From: Aquila chrysaetos chrysaetos
Lineage: Eukaryota; Chordata; Aves; Accipitriformes; Accipitridae
Direction: 5' to 3'
NCBI RefSeq assembly: GCF_900496995.4
Contig: NC_044027.1
Location: 14,470,743 to 14,534,742, forward strand
DNA length: 64,000 bases
A model generated the notes under the pieces. It was given only the letters and a program-made list of their open reading frames with translations, was not told the DNA's origin and did not search any database. Both the position numbers and the translations under genes were made by a program. Every line of letters begins with the position of its first letter. The first letter of the stretch is position 1. Below, piece by piece: positions 48,778 through 60,720 of the stretch.

Positions 48778-51700
48778 TTAGAAGTAATAATCCAGCTTTG
48801 CATCCACAGTTTTACATCCTTTATCTGAGTAAATTCTCTCCTCTCTGGGGAAGTAGGTCATCTCATTGGCTATTCTGGTTAAAATGTCTTCATCCACAGC
48901 ATAGCCACGTGATTCAATCTCAACCCTGACACACATTTTCACATGTTTGTATTCCAGAGGCAGGAAGGGAACAAAGTAGTCAATGAGATTTCTGTCAATC
49001 AAGGTGCTGTGCCAAAATCCACCTACAAAGGGAAAGAGAAGGGGTTTGTTACTACTCCTCTAGTTAAACACTACCATGGGTTGAATGGGAACAAAAGGTG
49101 TATCATAGCCCTCTGCTACATACCAGCAAGAATTCACCTGTATTTTTTAGGGCCGTATAATGCACAAATCCAAATACAAGCCCCTTTTCATGGTACTTTG
49201 TACATAAAGTTTTGGGCAGACACATAAATGTGGTCCATTGGAGCTGAATGAATGAATTCTGAGTGAATGCATTTAAGCCTTGCTCCCCAGGTCTAGTCTC
49301 ATACCTTCCCCTCTCTCACCTAGAGAAGAACAGATTTGCTCTTTCTCATCAGCTCTCCCAGACCAGCTTTCTTGCTCCTTTTTTTGGAGCTTCCATCTAA
49401 CCTTTCAAAAAGCACAGTGTTTGCTTCCCATGCTAATTTTAGAGCATAACTATGCTAAAACCCCTTTTCACCAGAAGTCCTGTGCAAGGAAACCTAGGAA
49501 GCACTGGACTGCCCACAGCAGGGCTGGCATGTCAGCTTGTTGCTCCTAAAGAGCTGCCTGAAGGCTTTTAACAGACTGAGCAAGACAGGCTAAATGGGTT
49601 GGGGGCCAAGAAGTGGCTTCCCCATAATAAAACATTTTATTGGTTAAAGATTTTTCAGCTACTGTAATATCTAGCCTTACTGTCAGGATTTCTGTTTGCT
49701 TTCCCTTTAGCCCATTAGTATGTCAATGAATGCACAGTGTACACCTCCCCCAACGTATGCAATCCAATGGACAGCAAACACACTGGTAGCCAAGGTGAAC
49801 ACAGAGCTCCTTAACCTTCATCTCAAGAGCTGACTGTAGGCCCCAAAACTGCATAGTGCCTCCTTGCTAGCTGAAAACTGGAGGGCACATCAAGCAGAAA
49901 TCATAGCTGTAAAAATGCAGCTAAATGCAGCCCACCCCTTTTGTGGAACTTTTACCACCTCAAAAGCAATCACAGTTCTACTCACTATTTTTGTTATTGA
50001 AGACAGACACAGACAGTGCATTTTGGATATCTGTGAGCTGTATATCTTCCCTTGTCCTCCCGTTTCTCCAGAAATCCAGGGCCACCTCTGTTATCTTTTC
50101 AGCTCCTGCATTGCTAAGTAAAGAGAAAACAAAGATTGTAGCTGGAGGTAGTTTTAAAAGGTGTCAAGTGTACAGAAGCAAGCCTGAGAAACCACTTCTT
50201 ACCTGAGGAATATGAAGATGGCTTGGCGGTAAGACACCCCATCCAGAAGCTCATAGTAGTCCAGGAATGGCTTGATGGAATCAATGAGTCCTGCATGCAT
50301 TTTATCCATTTCATCAAATATGAAGAGTGATCTGGGACAGATGCTCACATTTCCCCGAATCCACGACTGCAACTGGTCCTGGGTGGCATGAAAATAAAAG
50401 ATGCTAAATGAGTTTGTGTTGAAAACACAGAAAATAACACTTCTGCTTATTGACCTTTATCCTGAAAGAGTCATTTCAATTGTGTCATTTTAATAGCTCT
50501 GACTTCTTGACGAAAACATGGTTAAAAGCTGTAAATAAAACTTTAACAAAATCTCATGCTGGTTCTGAAAAATTTTAAGACACCCAGAGACAGGATGGGA
50601 CAAGCAGGAAATCTCCTCATGAGAAAGATATTCCTGTAAACATAGCAAAAATGAAAGTGCACAGTAGGACAAAGGATGGGTACCACCAAAGAACAGCAAC
50701 ACAAAGCAAAGCCCTGACAAGTAAGATGATTACTTTTCGCAGCGCTTTTGTCTAAACATCCTTAGGTGTCAAAGCTACAAACAATATTAAATTTGCTACC
50801 TGAACAGCACCAGTGAAAAATTGCAGCTGCAGTCATTGGCAGAAGTAGAAACAGAATTCAGTTCTCAGCCCTGCTTTTTAATAATTCAGAAATTAAATGA
50901 AGACAATTACAAGCCCTTCTTAAAACACAATATTGTTCAGAAGGGCTAACGCTTTGTTGTATTTAAAGATTCTCTCACTTAAGTGTTACATTTGAGATCA
51001 ATAATGAATTGGAAAAAAAAAAGGGTTGATCTGCTGGCAGATAATGTGAAGTAACTGTTCTGACCATTTTCAATGATTCATCTTTTTTTTTTTTTTTTTT
51101 TTATATTCACTGTTTATTCAGTCCCTGAACTGCAGAGGCAGCACAGGAAGGTGGCATTGGGTGTATTGTGGGTAAGAAGTGATAGTTCCTCCTACTGCCT
51201 TGGGCAGCAAGTTTCCCAAGTGTATTCACCTTGAAACAAAAGTAGAAAAGGATTCATTTTATTTTAAAACAGCTCAGCTGCAAGAAGGGGGAAAGTAAGC
51301 TGTAAAAGAGGAAACCAGTATTTACTCCATTTAGAAGTCAGGTTTGTAGACCATCCTGTTCCCATTTTTAATATACACAAACTGAATATAAACATTCAGT
51401 CCTACAAAAGACAGCAGTACTCATTCAAACTCTGCTGTTAATAAAGTTAGTTAGAACAGAAAAACCCAGAAAACATGCATTTGAGCTACTGCTCCACATG
51501 ATATCCACCTGCCTACAGAACTGCGCTGACACTTAGCAAACGGACAGAACAATTCCAAATACATTTATCTGCACCTTTCTGACAACAGAATATTGTGTGA
51601 TTTTGTTTTACAGCTGGGAAATGGATGCACAGAAAAACTAAATAGCCTGCTCAGCGTACAGTAAAACTGAAAAGTACATCTATGCCTCAGAGAGAAAGCT

Positions 51701-52909
51701 TCAGCTTGCCATGCTACCTGACACACTTGGAGGTCACCAGGTGGTTTCCCAGAATCATGAACTATTAGTTTTTTGCAGTGCCCACCAGCATATCGCCTAA
51801 TCATGGAAACCTGCTGAATCACACTTAACCTTAAGTCAGTCACTTCTCTCAGCAAAGTATAGAACGAAAATTAACCTTATCATTCTTCCCTAAAGAGAGG
51901 CTCAAAACACATGCAAAAAACTTTACATTCACGGGAAAACTAGTCCTGATGGATGTCAGGATTTACACAGCTCTGTACAGAAGATTCCAAAACTGGCACA
52001 GAAGACATTTAACTGCATAGAATAACAACTAGGTTAATAGTACTGATTGTGCCGTAACATTTATAATTCGATACAGCAGTCACCGCAGCAGAGCCGTGCC
52101 CCACCGCCACGGGTTCCACAGCACACTCTCACCTTGTAGATATTGATGCTGTGAGCGTGAGGAAAGTGTAAAGTTGCCACAAACTGATGGACATATTTAC
52201 TCCGCAGACCTCTTTTATAAATGCTTTCGGCGACTATCCTACCGACAAAGTTTTTGCCTGTTCCAGTCCACCCGTGCAAGGAGAGGGCAAGAGGCTTTTT
52301 GGCGTTGGTGTTGTTCAAGAAGCCCTTCACGGCCTTTACCACCACCTTGTTCACCAGGTGCTGCCCGAACAGCTTCTTGTCCAAATTCTCCTGCAGAGCT
52401 GGACGGAGAGACCACACCGTCAACAGCGAGGAGAGGGGACGGGCACGGGGTCCCGCCGGCTTCTGCCTCCTCCGAGGAGGGTCCAGCAGCACCCACCCCG
52501 CCGTGAAGGCTGCCAGCCCAACGCCAGGGCGGGCAAAGGGCCGGCCGAGCTGGAGCAGCGCCCTGCGGCCCACGCAGGCCCCACGGGGAGACCGCCCCAC
52601 GGGGAGACCACCCCACGGGCCCTGCCCGGCTCCCGGGGCCTCTGCACCCCCCCGACGCCCTCCAGCCACCTCCCGCCACGTCCCCTCAGCCCGCCCCGGC
52701 CCCGCACCGGCGGCGGCGCGCTGGTCCTGCCGCTGGAGGCAGCACTCCCTGAAGTAGCAGTAGAGCCGCGGGTAGGAGATGAAGCCGGTAAGGGCCGAGG
52801 CGGCGGCGCCGGCGATCGCTAGCCCCAGGCTGATGGGCTCCACGGCGTTCGCTGGCCTGAGGAGCGGCAGCAGCAGCACCAGACCCAGGGCCGCCCGCAG
52901 CAGCTTCAT
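48778..52909 (-). CDS. TOR1A: Torsin-1A
   Basis: ER-luminal AAA+ ATPase of the nuclear envelope; loss of one Glu of human Glu302/303 causes DYT1 dystonia. Exons on the minus strand are 52708-52909, 52133-52398, 50203-50378, 49986-50113 and 48778-49022, with GT/AG borders and phases equal to the other torsins, giving 338 residues (human 332). Features in order: signal peptide [33 protein letters not shown] hydrophobic segment, RECC, Walker [17 protein letters not shown] glycosylation site, Walker [70 protein letters not shown] with the Glu pair intact, and LDYYF at the end. TOR1A rather than TOR1B is shown by [12 protein letters not shown] and the tail. The human N143 glycosylation site is absent. 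It is convergent with TOR1B, and the C9orf78 3' end lies just upstream. Confidence 0.97.
51083..51240 (-). repeat. Possible retrocopied transcript end with poly-A tail
   Basis: On the minus strand a segment ends GACTGAATAAACAGTG, ATAT and then 20 A (plus-strand T run 51083-51102). An AATAAA signal shortly before a genomic A tract is the signature of a reverse-transcribed mRNA or a polyadenylated retroelement. The source is not recognised and no coding part is seen. It sits in TOR1A intron 2, in gene-sense orientation. A chance A tract cannot be excluded. Confidence 0.35.
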
Positions 52910-53100
52910 GGCCCGCCCGGCCCCGCCGCCGGCGCCGCCGGCCCCGCCGCTCCGCCGCCGCTTCCGCCCCGCAACGCCGCTTCCGCCGCCGCCGCCATCT
53001 TGGGTACGGGCAGAGGCGGGGCAGGCGGTGAGGGCGGCCGCCATGTTGGACGGGCGCCCGGGGAGGGGGCCGCCGCCCGCGGCTGTAATTAGCTAAATGG
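52400..53100 (-). promoter_or_regulatory. TOR1A: TOR1A CpG-island promoter with YY1 motifs
   Basis: Very CpG-rich DNA covers exon 1, the start of intron 1 and the 5' flank. The minus strand has AAGATGGCGGC (53001-52991), a YY1-type element, and a related AACATGGCGGC whose ATG is at 53044. This mirrors the TOR1B promoter. There is no TATA box. An ATG inside the second element is in frame with the main start and would add 45 residues if transcribed. Confidence 0.6.
52906..52998 (-). other. Upstream ORF overlapping the TOR1A start codon
   Basis: The ATG inside the YY1-type motif opens a 30-codon frame rich in Ala, Gly and Pro. Its TGA overlaps the TOR1A start as ATGA. If the mRNA starts upstream of 52998, ribosomes would finish this frame exactly at the main ATG, an arrangement that allows termination and reinitiation. 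Whether the transcript includes it is not known. Confidence 0.4.
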
Positions 53101-54280
53101 CGGCCTCGCGTGGTACACCGGAGGAAATACCGCTCTCCCGCTCCAACGTTGCGATTCGCAGTGCCGTGTTCGCAGGTATTCGGAGCGGATGCCACCCCAG
53201 ACCTGCTGGGGGGCACGGGCTCAGAGACAAACTCGCGCGTTTACCCGGCCCAGAGACTTTTCCACTCTTCTGAAAAAAAAGTCAAACTGGGGCTATCCCA
53301 CCCCTCCCTGGAGTTTCCACTCCTGAGTGATGGGACACAGACACCTGCACAGCCACGGGACACCCTGGCCATCACCAGCACCCAGAAACCATCAGCGTGT
53401 ATCCCAGAAAGAAAAATGCCATTTACGATCACTTAAAAACACTTTTATTATTTTAAAAGTTCCAAATCTTGCCTTCAAGTTCCCACACATCACACCTCCT
53501 GGGAAGACGTGGCTGACACAGGCTGCAGGGCCTCTGCCCTCGTCACCAGCTGCCACACTGACCCTGTCCCAAGAGCTGAAAATGAGATTTTCCTCCAATT
53601 CAACAGTTACAACTTGAGCCGCTTTTCTTCTTCGCGGCTAAAATAAAATGCAGTGAACTGCTACAGAAGTAAGTTTACAGGGGGGAAAAAGACACAAACC
53701 AACACAGCATATGACATAAAATCCCTGGCGCTGGCTATCTGCTGTCATTTCTTGCGCTGATGACAGACCCAGCGAGGCAGCGCCAGGCACAGCCAACACT
53801 GTGATTTCTCCTGGAGTACTTGAAAGCCAGGCTGAGGAGCAGCGGCACGGAACACGCTGCTGCAGCATCTCAGCCTTACACGCTCTGCACAGCAAAGGCC
53901 CTTGGGAACAAACAAGAAGTCTCTTACAAAGCGGCGTTGAAGCAAACCAGCTTTACCCCTTCCCTTTATATTTCCAAGGCAAACAGCACTGCTGCTCTTA
54001 AAGGATCTCTTTTTTCCCCGACTTTTTTAGGAGGGTGAAAGAATCTGTAAAAGCAAGTTTGTTTTCTCACTAAAAAATGCCAACCATGAAAGCTCATGTT
54101 CTTATAAAAGAAGTTTTATAACTGAAAATAACTTATATACAAGATTTTACCAGCCAAACAGTTCACAATCACCTGCAAACTGATTCACTACAAGATCACA
54201 AGAAAAGCTTGGTAGGTAACACTGGTATGTGAAGGCAGTGACTCTCCCCAACTCCATTTCAGGTCATTGACATAAAATCC

Positions 54281-54286
54281 TTTATT
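54281..54286 (-). terminator. C9orf78: Candidate polyadenylation signal of C9orf78
   Basis: TTTATT on the plus strand, AATAAA on the minus strand, only 44 nt past the stop codon. Another TTTATT at 53445-53450 could serve a longer 3' UTR ending about 0.5 kb upstream of the TOR1A start codon. Confidence 0.5.
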
Positions 54287-54329
54287 AGTGGAAAGTAAGA
54301 ACCACTGCAAAGACTTCAGTCCACGTTCA

Positions 54330-57300
54330 TCAGTATCGCCTATTCATCTTCTTGAATTTCTCATAGTGATAATCATCTGTTGCTTTTTCATTGAGTGGAC
54401 GTTTGCGATTTGGAGGAGACCCTTCAAAAGAAAGAGAAGGAAATATTATTTCCCTGACTTTTACAGGAGACATTTCCTTAATGCCACCACTTCCCTTATA
54501 TGGGGGAAGCCCCCTGCTATGTGAAAGGTTAGTGCTTTAGCTGTCACTGCTCCCCAACCTTGCACACCTTGCTATTCCAGCTTTCATCAAACTCCTGTCA
54601 GCCAGCTTTGGCAACACGTTTTGGGTGTGACCTTTGCTACTCGACCCTTGGACATCTCTCAAGACATCCTCTATCCAGAGGGCTTCGTTTGTGACCTAGT
54701 AGGGGTACCTCAAGTGCAATAGCCTCTCATGGACTTAGGTTGCTCCGTTTCCCCACTGTCTCAGGGCTCCCAGAGAAGAGGAGGTAAGAAGAGCTAGATC
54801 ATTTCTCTGTGCAAGACCCCTGAAGAGTTTCAGTGTCTCTCCTTATGACATTTCAGATTAGGAACTTACGCTCAGGTTCTGGCCTCTCTGTATCCCCCAC
54901 TCTCAGTGGACGAGGCTTTGGCTCTTCTTTGTTCCTTCGCACTGGTGCATTTAGCTCCTCATGATAAACTGAAAGAAGGAAAACATCAGGTAAGGAATAT
55001 TATCGGGAGCAGTGTTATTCAGATGGACATCTTTCTATGGCATTTGTTCCAACTGATCTTTAGCAGAAACAACAGAACCTCAGAACAAGCATTCTTGTAA
55101 TTAGTTTCTGCGGATAATCAATACATGCAAGATGGGAGACAGCAAATTTCAGCAGCACTATTTCATCAGAGGTGGCCCAAAGACTCTTCATTTCCTTCAG
55201 AACACACAAATCTGACTCCAAATCACCCCTGTAAGAATGGTCAGACACAGCAGAAGGCTGCCTTTCCTCCAGATGGCTGCAGTATGAGAGGCCCTCCCGG
55301 AAATTAATTCCCATCTCCTGTCTAGTAAGGTCTGTGTTTGCTTGACCACCTGTCTGCTTCGGCAGCCTACAAAATGGATTCGCTCAATTATAAACCATCA
55401 TTTAGAACTGCAGATGAGATATGCATTTCCAGCACATCCTCAAGACACCACTTACAGAAAAAGGCTTGAAATTTATGAGGCAGTGTCAGCTGGGAGTTCA
55501 AAAGCAGAAAGTCAAGCCATGAGTAATATGTCCCTCTCCTTGCTGACGAATGGAAGAAAGCCCAATGGGGTCTATAGGAGCATCCCAGAAAAAGGAATTG
55601 GACAGCTGCTTGTGCCAATACATGAACTAATTTCTCCTGCATCAGACTCTGTCCCAACTGACTGCTTTTCTTCAGCAGAGGAGAGGGTCACACCTGGGTC
55701 AGGGGAGCTACGCGAGACTTACATCTGTTGTGCTGGACATAGTTAACAGCCATGTTGGTGGGAACAAAGGAAGTTTCACTGTCTTTCTTTTTGTTCTGCT
55801 GCTCTGCCAGCAGCTTGGCCTTGGCCTCTTCAGTTGAGATGATGTTTTTTATTTTTGCACTAGAAGAAAAACAATGAAAAAAATACTCATTCATATTTAG
55901 AAAGTGTAGTAGGCATAGAAATGCTAAGTGGATGGATTTGGGGGATAGTACTAGCACTGCTATGGTATTTTATGTGTTTTTTGAGAGAGGAGGGAGTACT
56001 ACAGAAACAGAGGCTTTGTTTCAAAGGCAAAAGGGAAGCTCGCATCTTTAGTGCATCCTCTTTCAGTGCAGGGCATAAACCGATCCTCCAGAAAGCTGCT
56101 AGATTCAAGTCACAAAAATTAAGAGCCTCTTCCCAGAAGCCATACGATGGAGCCGCACTGGTGCCCCATCGCTGTGTGGAACATGCTGTGCTGGATACCA
56201 CGCTAATCCAGAACAAGGCTCAGTCCCATCACAGAGCCAAACTGGGGCTGTATAATCCAGCCATACCGCTGATCTGCCAATCAACAGTTGCTCATCCTGG
56301 CAATTCAGGCAATAAACAACAGATCTGTGAATCACATACTCAATTCCCAGGTCCACTTCAGGAATGCCACTCAGCATCTGGTTGGACAGCATCTCCTCAG
56401 TCTTCTTGGCAGAGGAGACACGGATGTTCTCTGGCAGCTCATACAGAGAGTCCTCGGCATTCTTAAGCTTCACCTTCTGCTCCTCGTTCTCCACAATTCC
56501 CTTTCTCTTCTTCAGCTCAGTCTCAATGTACTTCATCCTAAACCGCAGCACACAAGGGACACACACCATATAATTCTGTTTTCCCTACTCTGTCCCAGCA
56601 CTGCTGAGCACAGCTGCATCACTGTCCCGATAGCTAGGAGAGAGGAATGAATAATCTCTCCAAAACAACTCAGCTAACATCAATTGCAAGAAGCAATTGT
56701 CCAAGAAATGGTCAGATCCTCCAAGCTCTTTCACAGCCAGCAGGGAAGGCTCCTACTGGTATTTAATGCCAAGCCAGCTGGTTGGCACCTCTCATCTTTG
56801 TCCGTGAAAAAGCCTTCTCAAGTCTGGCAGCCAGGAGGTGAAAGGGCAAGTGAAAGTTTCACTGAGAACTGGGAAGATGTTCTGGGACTACTCAGTAACC
56901 AAGACAGAAAAAAATAAATTATGAGGGGACACCCAACCCCAAATTCAACATCCCAGACACAACGCAGCACAACTTACATGTCAGCATCTTCATCCCTCCT
57001 GTTGGTTTCAGCTGAGAAGGAAGTTCCCAAGTTTAGGTCTTCCTCCTCATTAATCCTAAATGGAAACCACAATGTTTACAGTTTTATGGGGGGTTTTTTT
57101 GTTGGTTCTTTTTTTTTGTGTGTGGTTTTGGTTTGTTTTTTTTTAACTAATTTGACAAGTTAGGGTAACAATAACTGGCCAAACTGCATTATGTTAAACT
57201 CTTCAAAGCAACACAACTTCTGGTTACTTCACTACTAGCTGTCATTTAATACTAGTATACTAGTCCGGGTAGAGATCTTCAGAGCTCATATGCACCCACC

Positions 57301-59664
57301 TGTCCTTGCCTCTTTCTTTCAGCTTCTTCATGTCCACCATTCCCCCAGATTTTATCTTAAATGGGTCATCCTGTAAAAGAAGAAATAAAGAGAAACCCTG
57401 GAGCTTCCCTCCAGTTTAATGCTAGTCTTTGAAATCTGGATAAAAACACAGAAAACATTTAAGTATTGAGCTGTGACATCAGTCCTACCCCAGGCACAGC
57501 AATCAGCTGGACCACACAGATGTTTTCACATCATTACATCTTGGCACCGAGGTGATGAAAGTGTCCAGCACTTACCACAAGTGTTGCTTCTTCTTGCAAC
57601 TTCTCTCCCACAAGCAGAGCTACAGCGCTAGTTAAGCAGATAAAGAAAGTAAATAACCTTCAGTGGAAGGAAACATATTACCAACAATACTGCATTTCTT
57701 TATCCTTCTCTAAATCTAGCAGGTGGTCTCACACACTGTATTAACACTAAATTGTCAATCTTCCTAATCCCTCCACAGGGATAGAGAAACTGTTACTGTT
57801 TTGGGGAGATGAGAAGTTAAGGCAGATTTTAGCACCTTACAGGGAGTCACCAAAACAAGGAACAAAGTTCATTTCTGGTGCACATTTCAACTAGCTTATC
57901 AGCTAATCAACAACACTAGGTGAGAGGGGAGAAGGAAATTAGGATGGAGGAGGTGTGAAAGTGTCCAATTTAAACCACACATGCAGTACAAAAGTAATGT
58001 GTTGAAAATACATTTCATGGTAAATCCCAATCTTAATCTCTTTCTCCACAGCTGGGATACAGAACAGACTTTGCTCGCTGTAAACTGACACTGCGCACCT
58101 GGACCAAACTCCCCTTCTTCTCCACCCTCAGGCTTTAATGCAGAAACTCCTCTATCAAGAACATGGTTTTGGCACTATCCAACACGTAACGGTTTCTACT
58201 GAAAGGAGACAGACGACGAGAGAAATTTACTGTTACGTTACACTGTTGGACAAAACATGACTTCACATCCTTGGTGCCACATCCCTTACCTCACCCCATT
58301 GGGTCGCTTTCTGAGGCTCTGAACTTCTTTGGCTTCCTCAACTTTTAACCTGAAGAAAAAACATCTGACTTAGTACTTGATGCTTTGGTTTTAATTAATT
58401 TGATTTTCTGCAGTTAACACGGGGCCTTCTAGACAGACTTTGCCCTAAAAACTTCTGCATATTTGTGTCCGCTTTTCCGATTACAAATTAGGTAAATATT
58501 TTCTACTTTACTTTATTTAAGCAATTCCAAGGATCACTAGTTTTAGCCCGTTAAGTTCGCCAGACAATATTCTCCTCACAGCAAAACAAAGGGTCGCTAA
58601 AGTAACAGGAACTAATGCGGGGCACTTTTACTCCTTCAAGAATTAACACAAGCTAATCAAATGACAGTTGCTTCTCAGGAGAAGGAGGAGCAAACGAAGC
58701 ACTCAATTTACAGCCAAATCAGCAGCAGCTCTCAAGTGACTATAACGCAGCGGAACGGTTGCCAAGATACATCGGTGCACGAGTGACTCCGAAGAAAGTT
58801 TAGGGTCAATTTAAATATCTAGTCTCTCTACACTGACTGACACGCGTTCTTTGTTTCTGCAGGTATTTAGGCTTTCCCTACTCACGCGTGTCTTTCGCTA
58901 TCTGCTGTGAACTACACATGCATCACAAAATATCCCCCAGGGATAAAACCCTGACAAGAAAGGCCTTGCTGGCAACGCAAGGATGCGAGCACAAACCGGA
59001 CCACCTGCGGGTGCCAATTTCCAACAGGCAGAAGCGGGAGAGAAGGAAACGCCAGCGAGAGGAGGGGGGTGCCCGCCAGAAAGAGAGGGTCCGTGTCGCT
59101 CCGCTGCCACCGAGCGCTGCTCTTGGCGGCTCCCGGCCCGGGAGGGCACGGCTCCTCGGGCTGTCCCGTCCCACCCGGCCGGCGACGAATGCCCGGCCGG
59201 AGCTGCCGGCGGGGTCAGACACCCCCCGTCCCGCGGGGACGAGCCGACGTCCCCCCCGCCCGGCCCCGGCCCCGTACCCGGGCGGCGATCCCCCCATGGC
59301 CGCGGCAGAGGGACGACAGCGGGAGACGACGCGACGCGGCACCGTGAGGATGCGATGCCGTGACCCGACGGCGTGACGCCACGAAGCCAAAACACAGCGG
59401 TGCAACGGGACGATGCGATGTGACGCAACGCTGTGTCACTCGACAACGCTACGTGACCGTACCACGACACGACCGGACACTGCACTGCCGGACTAACGCA
59501 GACCCGGGGGTCCCGGCCCGGGCCCCGACCGCCGCAGGGCCGGGCGCGCCCAGCCGGCCTCTCCGCCGGCTCCCGACGCACCTGACCTCCTCGGCGACCT
59601 GCTCGTCCTCCTCCTCCTCCTCGGAGTCCTCCCTCCGCCGGCGGAAGGACTTCTTGGCCGGCAT
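54330..59664 (-). CDS. C9orf78: C9orf78 (telomere length and silencing protein 1 homolog)
   Basis: Nuclear spliceosome-associated protein of the TLS1 family. Nine coding exons on the minus strand: 59582-59664, 58290-58349, 57576-57627, 57300-57370, 56978-57055, 56340-56537, 55723-55859, 54870-54968 and 54330-54421. All have GT/AG borders and sum to 289 residues, equal to the human length. The N-terminus is basic and acidic (MPAKKSFRRRRED, then a Glu run). Diagnostic blocks follow: LRKRPNGVSAVALLVGEK, SGGMVDMKKLKERGKD, TNRRDEDADMMKYIETEL, YELPENIRVSSAKKTEE, LSNQMLSGIPEVDLGID, SETSFVPTNMAVNYVQHNR, FYHEELNAPVRRNKEEP, and the C-terminal DDYHYEKFKKMNRRY. The protein is mostly disordered and charged, and is highly conserved with human. 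Its 5' end lies in the large CpG island facing USP20. No anomalies seen. Confidence 0.98.
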
Positions 59665-60720
59665 GGCGTCACCCGCAGCGCTCCGGCACCGCCGCCACAC
59701 GGCAACCCCCCCCACCGCCTCCACCTCCGCGCCGAGCGCGTCGCGCACCGATGACGCCACAGCCCCGCGACGAAGCCGGGCGGCACCACCCATCCGCCAG
59801 CACCGCGGCCGGGCAGGAGCCGCGGGCTCCGCTCCCGCCCGTCCTGGCTCCGGCAGCGCGGCCCTTCGCTCCCCCCGTCGGGCCGAGACCCCTGTTCCGT
59901 GCCCTCCCGGACCACGAAGTCTCTTTCCCGATGAGATCCCGTGTCAGTCACGAGGGTCGCTTTGTTCACCCTCGTCCCGGCAGAGCGACCTCCGCCCTGC
60001 GCGGCGGTGCCTGTCGGGGATGCCGAAGAGAAAAGGTGCCTTCGGAAGCGCTTGTCACGGCCTCGTGTTTTCAAACCCGTCCTTTCCCGCAGGACGTGGC
60101 TCCTCCACGCCCGGCTGCACCGCTTCGAGCTGGTGCCAGACCCCATCCCCCCTCCCCGTAACCGGAGCACGGCTCGCCGTGTCCCCGCCGCCGGGCCGTG
60201 CTGCCGGGGTTCCCCCCTCCAGCAGCACCGACCGCAGCAGACCGGGGGGGGGGCCGTTAAGGGCTGCCTGTGCTCGGGGGCTGAGCTGTGACCGCTCGAG
60301 GAGCCCTCGGGAACGGCCTCTCCGCGGCCCGCAGAGGCAGCGTCGCCGCCCGCCTCCTCCCCTCCCCGCCCCGCCGCGGCCCGGCCCCCGGCCCCCGCCC
60401 CTTCCCTCCCCCGGCCTGCGCGGCGCCCGCCGCTCCGCCACCGCCGCCGCCGCCTCCCCGCGCTGCTCGGGGCGCCGCGGCCCTTCCCCGCGCCGGGCCG
60501 CAGGGCGCGGCCTACCCGGCGGCCCGGCCTGAGGCGCAGCCCCGCGGCGGGGCGGGGGCGGCGGCGCCCCGAGCATCCCGTAGGTGAGAGAGGGCCGGGG
60601 GCGGCGGCGGGGCCGGGGCCGGGGCCGGGGGGGGGGGGCGTTTGGGCCTCGGGCCGGGGCCCGTGCCGGCCGCTCCGCCTCGGACGCGGTGTTTTGGGGA
60701 GGGCGGCCGGGCCGGGCATG
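59560..60720. promoter_or_regulatory. CpG island shared by C9orf78 and predicted USP20
   Basis: More than 1 kb of extremely CpG-rich sequence spans C9orf78 exon 1 and continues past 60.6 kb, with G runs (60628-60638) and GGGGCGGGG Sp1-type boxes. In human, C9orf78 and USP20 are head to head, so this is most likely a bidirectional promoter. Long open frames on both strands here come from the lack of A/T stop codons. Confidence 0.75.
60300..60583 (+). other. USP20: Predicted non-coding first exon of USP20
   Basis: By synteny a plus-strand ubiquitin-specific protease gene should start here. CATCCCGTAG followed by GTGAGAG gives a good splice donor after 60583, at the edge of the CpG island, and AT-rich intron-like DNA follows. 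The 5' edge is arbitrary. The USP20 zinc-finger UBP coding exons are not in the window, so the assignment rests on position alone. Confidence 0.35.

Noticed and set aside
57551-57640. Box C/D snoRNA suggested by GGTGATGAAA
   Set aside because: No matching box D or terminal stem is found nearby, it lies on the strand opposite to the host gene, and it overlaps C9orf78 exon 3.
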